Positions 19,090-26,469 of a stretch of 64,000 nt of DNA are shown here, piece by piece (the first letter of the stretch is position 1; the number at the start of each line of letters is the position of its first letter). The notes under the pieces were generated by a model, which was given only the letters and a program-made list of their open reading frames with translations, did no database searches and was not told where the DNA came from. The position numbers and the translations under genes were made by a program. This DNA comes from Ruminococcus sp. (GTDB lineage: Bacteria; Bacillota; Clostridia; Oscillospirales; Ruminococcaceae): assembly GCF_024691275.1 (NCBI RefSeq), contig NZ_JAILNU010000065.1:1-64000 (forward strand). Reading direction: 5' to 3'.

Positions 19090-19752
19090 TTAACCGTTCT
19101 TTCCAACAACTACTACTACCATAGTTTTTATAATAATCTTTACATCAACAATAACAGATCTTTCTCTGACGTATTTTCGATCAAGTTCTATCTGTTCTCC
19201 GAGAGTAAGTGAATTCTTACCGCTGATCTGCCAGTAACATGAAAGTCCCGGTCTTACAGCAAGACGATCGCTTGGCAGATTTTTCTGTTCTTCCTCTATA
19301 AATGGACGCGGACCTATCACAGCCATATCGCCCTTTAGTATATTGATAAGCTGAGGAAGTTCATCTATTGAAGTAGTACGAATGATACGTCCTACTCTTG
19401 TTATTCTCGGATCGTGGTCTATCTTGAAGTTTGCACCCTTGTCCTGATTCTGCTTTATAAGAGTAGCCTTCAGTTCTTCGGCATTAACTTTCATCGAACG
19501 AAATTTAAGTATCTGAAAAGGTTTATTATCCTTGCCTATGCGCGTTTGCTTAAACAGCACAGGACCGGGATCATCTATAAATATAGCGATTGCCGTTATC
19601 AGCAACAGAGGTGACAACAGTATCAAAGCGAGCAATGAACAAGCGATATCCATTCCTCTTTTTATAACATTATAAAAAGGCTTGTTATCAATTTTGAGTG
19701 ACGACTTTATCTTTGCCGGATTATCGCATTCTTTTACATATGCAGCATTCAT
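19090..19752 (-). CDS. initiating sugar-phosphate transferase (monotopic phosphoglycosyl transferase)
   Basis: A 220-aa enzyme of the bacterial sugar transferase family that starts repeat-unit synthesis by moving a sugar-1-phosphate to undecaprenyl phosphate. It has one hydrophobic re-entrant segment at about residues 35-58 (MDIACSLLALILLSPLL), then DDPGPVLFKQTRIG, KFRSM, the catalytic TSIDELPQLINIL region with the Asp-Glu pair, and VIGPRPF. The size matches the short PglC-like catalytic core, with no extra N-terminal helices. TAGGAGG lies 7-8 bases before the ATG. It is the first full enzyme gene after the promoter and attenuator at 20.0-20.5 kb. Confidence 0.93.
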   Translation of the reverse strand: MNAAYVKECDNPAKIKSSLKIDNKPFYNVIKRGMDIACSLLALILLSPLLLITAIAIFIDDPGPVLFKQTRIGKDNKPFQILKFRSMKVNAEELKATLIKQNQDKGANFKIDHDPRITRVGRIIRTTSIDELPQLINILKGDMAVIGPRPFIEEEQKNLPSDRLAVRPGLSCYWQISGKNSLTLGEQIELDRKYVRERSVIVDVKIIIKTMVVVVVGKNG

Positions 19753-19819
19753 CTGATTTTCCTCCTAACTTTACCAATTACATATAACTGATTACTTATA
19801 AAATGTATAGGATATTATT

Positions 19820-19963
19820 TCAGACAATGCAATTAAGATTGCATCCTGCAACAAGGGCATTGTCGTCATGGAAAATCAACTTGCAGGTTTCCTTCGATGA
19901 CATTACAATTTCCTTATTCACCATCACGTATTGCGTTGCGCCTAAAACAAGCAATTTTTTCAT
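19820..19963 (-). CDS. small hypothetical protein, 47 aa
   Basis: An ATG at 19963 preceded by AGGGGG eight bases upstream opens a 47-codon frame ending at a TGA. The product starts MKKLLVLGATQYVMV, is mildly hydrophobic at its N terminus, and has three Cys residues, two of them in the GCNLNC tail. It lies between the attenuator and the initiating transferase gene, 67 bases upstream of the latter. I do not recognise it. It may be a leader or regulatory peptide, a small Cys-containing natural peptide or a small protein of the polysaccharide machinery; translation is supported only by the ribosome site and position. Confidence 0.5.
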   Translation of the reverse strand: MKKLLVLGATQYVMVNKEIVMSSKETCKLIFHDDNALVAGCNLNCIV

Positions 19964-20457
19964 ACATATGCCCCCTAAAAAATAATATTATTAAGTTTTT
20001 GAGGAAAAATAAAAAATGCAGATACTTCTGTATCTGCATTTAACATAAAGCCCCCAGATACAGAATTTTCTGACGTACAAGCGCAGTTATTCCCAATCTG
20101 AAGCCGATCATATATGACTTATAATATAAAAATATATTCTCTTAATAGTCACTCCGCAATGACCTGCTTACGAAATAAGCATACATCTCATACATACCCC
20201 TCAAAAACATTAATTCAACTTGCCGTAATATCACACCGTCTATGTAATACGCTGCTCAAATCTCACCCCTGATATTCGAGCCGGCATCATATGTGAAAAA
20301 CGTTTAATGGATTAAGAGTTAAGTGTTTTCTTGATTTTTTAATGTAACTCAGCAATTATTCTTTTATGACATTCATATGCAAGAAAGTAATTGATTTCAT
20401 GCATATTTATTCATTTAAGTCAATCGCTGTTTTGAAGTTGAATTTTGTTTTTTGACA
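19964..20457 (-). promoter_or_regulatory. long 5' leader of the polysaccharide operon
   Basis: From the predicted start near 20457 to the small ORF there are about 490 untranslated bases, containing the attenuator near its 3' end. No known riboswitch core was recognised: I saw no GEMM-type c-di-GMP, T-box or TPP signature. Long leaders ending in terminators are known upstream of Firmicute polysaccharide operons controlled by processive antitermination factors such as LoaP, so that is one hypothesis; ligand or peptide-controlled attenuation is another. Confidence 0.5.
20014..20065 (-). terminator. attenuator: intrinsic terminator with competing antiterminator
   Basis: On the minus strand, arms at 20041-20030 and 20025-20014 form a 12-bp stem with a 4-base loop followed by TTTTTTATTTTT, a strong intrinsic terminator. 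The segment at 20065-20055 (TTCTGTATCTG in the transcript) is perfectly complementary over 11 bases to 20036-20026, which is part of the terminator's 5' arm and loop. The two hairpins exclude each other. This is the layout of a transcription attenuator upstream of the polysaccharide genes. Confidence 0.75.
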
Positions 20458-20463
20458 TGTCAC

Positions 20464-20493
20464 ATTATAGCATAAAACTGTACTTCATGTCAA
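20464..20493 (-). promoter_or_regulatory. sigma-A-type promoter of the polysaccharide operon
   Basis: The minus strand has a consensus TTGACA (20493-20488) and a consensus TATAAT (20469-20464) separated by 18 bases. Transcription would start near 20457 and run through the attenuator into the operon. It is the only strong minus-strand promoter seen ahead of the cluster. Confidence 0.8.
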
Positions 20494-20972
20494 TAATCGA
20501 GAAGTAATATTGTAGAATATTACCAACGTAAAACTTTATTTAAGTTTGAATTTATATATTATTTTTATGGCTGTATATCAAGTCTGTAATATAGCTATAT
20601 CTTATTACAAAATGTAAATCAACAATTTTTTTAACTTGTCTATTTTTAGGTAAAATCCACACTTTATATCGAAGTGAATTTTTTAAAATATATTAGTTGT
20701 TAAAAAAATAGCACTCTTTTCATTCATTTATCACAATTCAAAATCAGACGACTTGTATTTTACATTTTTTCACTAAAAATGCATTATTATCACATATGCA
20801 ATTGTGAAAGTTCAGTTATCGAAATAGTAAAATAATGACATATCAATAATTTAAGCGGCATTGCCGCTGATTTTCTGTTAACGCCCCGTATTTTGCAGTA
20901 ATATGTCCGACCAAAGTACGCTATTTCTTCAATTTATGCCACTCTCGCTGCTCGATTATAAGCATAAAAAAG
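20494..20972. other. AT-rich intergenic region without genes
   Basis: Between the polysaccharide promoter and the terminator of the GH127-like gene there are about 480 AT-rich bases. No open frame with a ribosome site, no RNA gene and no mobile element was recognised in it. It may hold upstream control sites for the operon promoter. Confidence 0.5.
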
Positions 20973-21001
20973 AACAGTCTGTGCAAATTGCACAGACTGT
21001 T
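20973..21001 (-). terminator. intrinsic terminator of the GH127-like gene
   Basis: Fourteen-base arms AACAGTCTGTGCAA and TTGCACAGACTGTT with almost no loop, followed on the minus strand by TCTTTTTTATG. It lies 37 bases after the stop codon of the dockerin-bearing glycosidase. Confidence 0.85.
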
Positions 21002-21037
21002 TTAACACAAACGCCCTGTTTGAGTTTCAACTTTCTG

Positions 21038-24000
21038 TTATTCAAGAGAACTGATAAGCCCTAACAGATACATCTGTATACTCAGTGCATCGTTTGATGT
21101 GATGCCCTTGAACGTTTTATCTGCATCACCGTTGAGAAGCCCCTGAGCTGTTATATGATGCTCGTCAGTACCGTTTACGCCGTATTTGTCAGGATTAGCC
21201 AGAGACTGCATAATGATGACCACATCTGACATATCCACACCGCCGTCACAGTTTGCATCACCAAGAAGCGTAACTGTTTGTTTCGGCTCAACTGTAGACA
21301 GAGGAGCAGTCTCTATAGTACGGATAATGATGTAATTCAGGTTTATCGCCTTGTCATCGCTGTTTATGCAGATATCTACCACACCGTCAGCGCCGACTTC
21401 CAGTTCGCAGACAGAAGGAGTTTTTCCGTCTGTTACACAGTCTCTCATTAGTATCTTCTCAAAATTCGTACCGCAAGCTGTTCTTACATAAGGCTTCTTC
21501 GAGCAGTTCCACGGATCACTGAAACACATTTCTATTTCATATTTGCCCTTTGGCAGCCAGAATCCATAAACGAGCTGACGGTCGATATTATTTTCATACT
21601 GGTTCTTGGTGTAACGGAAGGACGCTGTTTTGTCCCTGTTGTCGATAGTATTGTACTCGTCGCACCATGTATTCGCGGTATAAATGCCACTGCTCTTTGA
21701 GCTGCCGTTGTACTGGTCGGTAGGATCGTCCATAAGCCCCCAGTAAGCGCCTGTTACCTCATCAGCTCCGAAAAGCTGTTCAGTAACGCTGTTGTAGTAG
21801 CCAAGCTTGTCCTCGCCTGTTACAGTATAGGTGTTGTGGTCGCCGCAGTCAACAAAATAAGCAATGCTGCTGTCATACTCATAAAGCGGCTTAACGGCTG
21901 TCATATAGATGAAGTCGCACACCTTTGCGGATTCCTTATCGTCATTTGCTGAGAATGTAACTGTGAGAACATCATAATTTGTTCCGTCAGCTGTTATAGC
22001 CTCCACATTTTTGTCCATTACATCAGCTGGAACAATAAGGTCAACGTCGTAAATGTCCTTATTGCCTGTGTAATCCAGTGTACCTGCATAGAGGATAGTG
22101 TCGCCGACTACTATGCGGATAGACTTGCCGTTGTCAGCCTTGCGGAATTTAACGGTAAGGATAGTGTAATCAGCTTCCTTATCGACTGCCATGCGGTAGC
22201 TGAACGAGCCTCCGCTCTTTGCGTAGCGGTATGTACTGTCGTCGATAACGCTCTGAGTGTTGAACTCCTGCATATTGTGGAGATTATCGTTTTCGTACTG
22301 TCCGTAACCCGGCTGTACAGTATCGGTAACGGTCTTCTTTGAACGTGCAGGTCTGTCGATAGCTGAGCTGCTGCTCTGGAAATTCCAGTAGATACCGTAT
22401 CTCTGCTGATACTGCTTGTAGTGTGGAGTAAATACCAGATCATGGTCAGTATCCTTCAGAGTGAATTTCAGTGAGCTGTTGTCCTTGACCAGATGATCGT
22501 TTATATCAGCCATGAAGGTGCTTACTGTTGTACTATTGTCGGAAATGCGGATATTCTCGGAAGGTGTAACCTTTTCCTTCGGGATAGTTACCCACATACC
22601 CGTGGAGCTTGTCTGCATATCCTGCTTGCCAAGCTCTGCGCTGAGAACTACAGGGCCGTACTTGAAGCCGTATACCGTATTCTTGTCAGGAAGCGAATAT
22701 GCCTTGACTTCCTCGGGAATAGTTACCTCGATAACATCGCCTGTCTTGAAGTCGCCTGTTACCTGAGCATAGCCGTTGACAGTCTTGTAGCTGTACTTCT
22801 CCCCATCTACCTTGACAGTCATATTGCCTGCCTTCCAGTCAGGTATGCGGAAGCGGAAATCAACTGCACCTGTACCGTCGATAGTGAACTTTGAAGTAAT
22901 ACCCTCAGGAATAGTGCTCTCCTGAGTTATCTTCATATTCTTGTCAGCCCAGTTCAGAATGGAACTCTGATACATATTTACATAGAGGGTATTTTCACCG
23001 TGCATATAGATAGTATCACCAAGCTTTGTGAAGCTCTCCATGCCGCTGCCTGTACAGCACCAGAAGTGGTCGAACTGTGAGCTGTATACCTTGAAGTAGC
23101 CTGTAGCCATAGGCTGGAAGTAGGTAGTCATACCTGTTTCGGGATTCTGAGAGGAGAGAATAGAATTATAATATGTATTCTCGTAGTAATCCATGTATTT
23201 GCTGTCGCCTGTTATCTTGAACAGCTCACGGCTGAGCTTCAGCATATTGTAGGAGTTGCAGGTCTCGCAGTTGCAGTTGGTACGCTCCTTGTCAAGAATA
23301 TCATCTTCACCGAAGTGCTCCCACTCACTGTTTCCGCCTGTGATGTAGGTATGATGAGTATTTACCATTTCCCAGAAAGCCTCTGCGTATTGCAGATAAC
23401 GTGAAGCGTCTATCTTCTGACCGTTGACAGTCTTTCCGTCAAGAGCTATATAGCGTTTGAGAGCTCCGAGGAACTTAGGGATAGTAGTATTTGCGTGTTT
23501 GTTGTTGAGGACGTTTGAACCGCCTTTCAGTACAGCTTCGTGGAGATTTGTCTCGTCAAAGTAATGAGCAGCTTCTGCGTGATCGTCCTTGCCTGTTATC
23601 ATGTACAGGTCATACAAACAGTCATTCATGCCGCCGTACTCGATAGAGAGTACCGTGTTGTGCTTCTGCTGGTTCCATGTCTTGCATCGGTTGTAGACCC
23701 AATCGCCTAAATTCGAGCCCAGTTCCTTTGCGGGATCATAGCCTGTTGCATTGTAGATATCAACTATACCTGCAATGAGCTTATGCATCGTGTACCACGG
23801 TACCCATGCCTCGTTGATGATGTTGGACTTTCCTGCTTCGATGTTGTCGAACTGCACTTCAACGCCTGTGCCGTTAGGGTGAGCAGCTGCCCATATAAAG
23901 CCTGCCTTTCCTTTTGAATTCTTCTGGCACTCGCGGAGTCCGTCAATGAGCGCCGTCATCTTTGACAATATCTCCTGCCGCTGAGTATCCGTAAGTTCGG

Positions 24001-24349
24001 GGTGCTGATAAGCCTGAGACAGCGCTGTGAGGTAATGTCCCACTGAGTGACCTGCGATATTGGTGTTTTCCCAGCCGCCGTATCGCTTTGCTCCCCCTGT
24101 GTTCAGCCCTGCATTCTCACGGAAGCCAGCAAGCAGCCTGTTGTTGTCAAAAAACAACAGGTACTTGATCTCCTTGCTGAATGCATTGGTGCAGTAATCA
24201 TCAGTCATGGTTATGTCTGCAAGACTGAAATTCTGAATGTGCATATCGTCTTCCGCAGCTGCTTCGGGGAGAGGGAACGCTGTAAGCGTCATGAGAAGCG
24301 CAGCGGACAGTCCCAGTGATGTCATACGAGAATATTTTTCTGTTCGCAT
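21038..24349 (-). CDS. secreted GH127/GH146-like beta-L-arabinofuranosidase with dockerin
   Basis: A protein of about 1103 aa starting at MRTEKYSRM (AGGAGG just upstream), with an export signal ending near AAAED. The catalytic domain of the DUF1680 superfamily fills residues about 40-600; the metal/catalytic residues are visible as NCNCETCNSYNMLKL (about residues 353-372) and FWCCTGSGMES (about 430). Two beta-rich domains follow; the second (FVDCGDHNTYTV... FWLPKGKYEIEMCF) resembles a malectin-like or carbohydrate-binding module. The C terminus is a dockerin with two repeats (GDANCDGGVDMSD; GDADKTFKGITSNDALS), which would attach it to a cohesin scaffold. It should remove arabinofuranose from plant arabinans, extensins or arabinoxylans outside the cell. 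Confidence 0.88.
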   Translation of the reverse strand: MRTEKYSRMTSLGLSAALLMTLTAFPLPEAAAEDDMHIQNFSLADITMTDDYCTNAFSKEIKYLLFFDNNRLLAGFRENAGLNTGGAKRYGGWENTNIAGHSVGHYLTALSQAYQHPELTDTQRQEILSKMTALIDGLRECQKNSKGKAGFIWAAAHPNGTGVEVQFDNIEAGKSNIINEAWVPWYTMHKLIAGIVDIYNATGYDPAKELGSNLGDWVYNRCKTWNQQKHNTVLSIEYGGMNDCLYDLYMITGKDDHAEAAHYFDETNLHEAVLKGGSNVLNNKHANTTIPKFLGALKRYIALDGKTVNGQKIDASRYLQYAEAFWEMVNTHHTYITGGNSEWEHFGEDDILDKERTNCNCETCNSYNMLKLSRELFKITGDSKYMDYYENTYYNSILSSQNPETGMTTYFQPMATGYFKVYSSQFDHFWCCTGSGMESFTKLGDTIYMHGENTLYVNMYQSSILNWADKNMKITQESTIPEGITSKFTIDGTGAVDFRFRIPDWKAGNMTVKVDGEKYSYKTVNGYAQVTGDFKTGDVIEVTIPEEVKAYSLPDKNTVYGFKYGPVVLSAELGKQDMQTSSTGMWVTIPKEKVTPSENIRISDNSTTVSTFMADINDHLVKDNSSLKFTLKDTDHDLVFTPHYKQYQQRYGIYWNFQSSSSAIDRPARSKKTVTDTVQPGYGQYENDNLHNMQEFNTQSVIDDSTYRYAKSGGSFSYRMAVDKEADYTILTVKFRKADNGKSIRIVVGDTILYAGTLDYTGNKDIYDVDLIVPADVMDKNVEAITADGTNYDVLTVTFSANDDKESAKVCDFIYMTAVKPLYEYDSSIAYFVDCGDHNTYTVTGEDKLGYYNSVTEQLFGADEVTGAYWGLMDDPTDQYNGSSKSSGIYTANTWCDEYNTIDNRDKTASFRYTKNQYENNIDRQLVYGFWLPKGKYEIEMCFSDPWNCSKKPYVRTACGTNFEKILMRDCVTDGKTPSVCELEVGADGVVDICINSDDKAINLNYIIIRTIETAPLSTVEPKQTVTLLGDANCDGGVDMSDVVIIMQSLANPDKYGVNGTDEHHITAQGLLNGDADKTFKGITSNDALSIQMYLLGLISSLE

Positions 24350-24383
24350 TTTCAATTCCTCCTTAAATTTAATATCCAATATT

Positions 24384-24412
24384 ATTTTATAACATCGCAT
24401 ACTGAATAACAA
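24384..24412 (-). promoter_or_regulatory. probable promoter of the GH127-like gene
   Basis: The minus strand shows TTGTTA and TAAAAT with 17-base spacing, about 35 bases before the ATG at 24349. It lies downstream of the recombinase terminator, so the glycosidase is likely transcribed alone. Confidence 0.5.
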
Positions 24413-24471
24413 CCCATAAAAATACAGAAAAGGTTGAATATTTTTATATCCTTTGACCTGATTTAAGAAAA

Positions 24472-24519
24472 AAGAACAGCTATTGAAACTTCTTGCACAG
24501 GTTCTTTACAGCTGTTCTT
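24472..24519 (-). terminator. intrinsic terminator after the serine recombinase gene
   Basis: Ten-base arms AAGAACAGCT and AGCTGTTCTT enclose a 28-base loop, followed by TTTTTTCTTAA on the minus strand. The loop is long but the position, five bases past the recombinase stop, fits a terminator. Confidence 0.6.
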
Positions 24520-24524
24520 CCTCT

Positions 24525-26093
24525 TTACAGTTTCCAGTAAATATGTATCTCCCTATCGCCATTATCGCCGACCATTCCGATCTCGATATGGTCTATGAAC
24601 TCCTCAGTCAGAGCTCTGTCCAGTTTGTCGAAATGAGTATACTTTTCGATGATCACTTTACGCCCTTCAGAGTTCCTGATATGTTCTCGGCATTCCTTTA
24701 TCTGCTCGGTCATCTCAGCCATACGGGCAGTAATCTCCTGCTCCTCATCGCTCAGGCTTTTACGGAACAGCGAATACTCCTTATCGGAGATGACTCCGTC
24801 GAGCTTGTCCTTATACATATTTAAAAGGCGCTTCTCCGCTGCATCATGACGCTCGTTTAATTTAGCACGATCTGCTTCAAGTCGTTTCAGCTGTTCGGCA
24901 TATATATCACAGACACCTATCTTATCTGACTGACAGTACAGCTCAACTATAGCATTCAGCTCATCAAGTATCTTTTTCTCAAGCACAAGTCCGCTTATGC
25001 TCGAATTGTTTGTACAGTTCATAGCACCTGTCTTATATGAGGCGCATTGCAGACCATAATATTTTTTAGTCCTTTCCTTATTATAATATACATTTCTTTT
25101 CATCGGACGACCGCAGACTGCACATCTAACTTTTCCCGACAAAGGTGAAAGTTCCTGCGAACGCTTTCCCACTCTTGCATGACTGCTGAGCCGTTCCTGT
25201 GTGCGCGACCATGTTTCCGCGTCGATAATCGCCTCATGGGCATCAGGTATACGTATCCAGTCAGCCTGCTCCACCTTTTTCCGCTTCTTGTTCTTATAGC
25301 TGATATGGTGAGACTTTCCCTGCACGAGCGTTCCCGTGTACATCTCGTTGGCAAGTATCCTTGCAACAGTCGACTGTGTCCACAGCCCGCGGCTGCTGCT
25401 CGTGTCGGCATTAACATTGACATATTTCGAGCCTCTCTGCCTTTTGTATTCGGCAGGACTGACTATACCGTCCTCGTTCAGCTTTAGAACTATGCCGCGA
25501 TAGCCTTCGCCGCTGACATACATATCAAATATCAGCCGTACAATCTGTGCAGCTTCTTCATCTATGATAAGATGATGTTTATCATTCGGGTCTATCATAT
25601 ATCCGTATGGCGCAAATGAACCTATGAACTGTCCCTGTTCACGCTTATATGCAAGAGTTCGGCGTATCTTTGACGAGATATCCTTCACATACATCTCATT
25701 ATAAGCGGAAGTGAACAGCCGCATGGTACTGTAGCTCTCGCTTTCGGAGTCAGCATTGTCCGCAACTCCGATAAAACGGATCCCCCATTCAAGGAACTTG
25801 TCATTTATATACTGCTCTACCACAACTGTATCACGGGAAAAACGCGACTGATCCTTGCACAGAACGATGTCTATTTGCCCCGATTCACAGTCGTGCAGAA
25901 GTCGGTTGAACTCGGGACGGCTACGGTCAATGCCGCTGTAGCCGTCATCAGTATATATATCGTATATCTCCCAGCCGCGTTCATGGCAATAATCACGCAG
26001 CATAGCTTTCTGGTTCTGTATACTTGCGCTGTCATCACCTGACTTGTCCCTGTCCTCAATGGACAGGCGGCAGTAGATACCTACTTTCGGCAT
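24525..26093 (-). CDS. large serine recombinase
   Basis: A protein of about 522 aa with the domain order of large serine recombinases: an N-terminal resolvase domain (VGIYCRLSIEDRDKSGDD with the catalytic Ser in RLS; CKDQSRFSRDTV), a recombinase domain (about residues 165-290, ending YKNKKRKK), a zinc ribbon with GKVRCAVCGRPMKRN and a second Cys near residue 350, and a C-terminal coiled coil (about 385-460). The start is the ATG at 26093 with GGGAGGTGAGG just ahead; a GTG nine bases upstream is too close to the ribosome site. Such enzymes integrate and excise mobile elements. No other mobile-element genes are visible beside it. Confidence 0.92.
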   Translation of the reverse strand: MPKVGIYCRLSIEDRDKSGDDSASIQNQKAMLRDYCHERGWEIYDIYTDDGYSGIDRSRPEFNRLLHDCESGQIDIVLCKDQSRFSRDTVVVEQYINDKFLEWGIRFIGVADNADSESESYSTMRLFTSAYNEMYVKDISSKIRRTLAYKREQGQFIGSFAPYGYMIDPNDKHHLIIDEEAAQIVRLIFDMYVSGEGYRGIVLKLNEDGIVSPAEYKRQRGSKYVNVNADTSSSRGLWTQSTVARILANEMYTGTLVQGKSHHISYKNKKRKKVEQADWIRIPDAHEAIIDAETWSRTQERLSSHARVGKRSQELSPLSGKVRCAVCGRPMKRNVYYNKERTKKYYGLQCASYKTGAMNCTNNSSISGLVLEKKILDELNAIVELYCQSDKIGVCDIYAEQLKRLEADRAKLNERHDAAEKRLLNMYKDKLDGVISDKEYSLFRKSLSDEEQEITARMAEMTEQIKECREHIRNSEGRKVIIEKYTHFDKLDRALTEEFIDHIEIGMVGDNGDREIHIYWKL

Positions 26094-26131
26094 CGACCTC
26101 ACCTCCCTTCATTTATATGTAGTTGTCAGTT

Positions 26132-26245
26132 TTACTTGATAAGATTGCTGTTTATCAGCTTTTCGACCTTGGCTGTAACAGCTGCTTTAAGCTGTTCTAA
26201 GCTTTGCGACTTGAAACTGTTCGTTGTATATATTACGTCTTTCAT
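26132..26245 (-). CDS. small ORF (37 aa) upstream of the serine recombinase
   Basis: An ATG at 26245 follows a strong GGGAGGAGG ribosome site and encodes MKDVIYTTNSFKSQSLEQL..., 37 residues with a predicted amphipathic helix in the second half and no membrane segment. It ends about 38 bases before the recombinase start, so the two are probably co-transcribed. I do not recognise it. A recombination directionality factor or a small regulator of the recombinase is possible, purely by position. Confidence 0.6.
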   Translation of the reverse strand: MKDVIYTTNSFKSQSLEQLKAAVTAKVEKLINSNLIK

Positions 26246-26332
26246 TGTTTTCGCCTCCTCCCTTTCATATATATGTTACATCTGAATTGTATATGCACTA
26301 AATTAATACTTGAGCTGTAGAAATGCAATTGT

Positions 26333-26347
26333 CTCCCATTATGGGAG
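26333..26347. repeat. short inverted repeat upstream of the recombinase operon
   Basis: CTCCCAT and ATGGGAG flank a single T. It sits about 90 bases before the small ORF, in the presumed promoter region. It could be an operator or part of an attachment site; no matching copy was noticed on the other side of the recombinase. Confidence 0.35.
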
Positions 26348-26417
26348 GCGACTGTTTGATTATATTCAAAGACTAAAAAGCTATATATTTTTTAATTTCC
26401 GACAAAATTGCATATAA

Positions 26418-26453
26418 AAAAGCAATCTGTACAAAAAAGTACAGATTGCTTTT
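26418..26453 (-). terminator. intrinsic terminator of the transglutaminase-like dockerin gene
   Basis: Fifteen-base perfect arms with a six-base loop, followed by TTATATG on the minus strand; the arms' outer A/T runs supply the U-tract. It is 17 bases after the stop codon at 26470. Confidence 0.8.
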
Positions 26454-26469
26454 GGTCAATAAGAATATT

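Noticed and set aside
22493-22894. 133-aa plus-strand frame inside the arabinofuranosidase gene
   Set aside because: Antisense shadow of a strongly supported coding frame.
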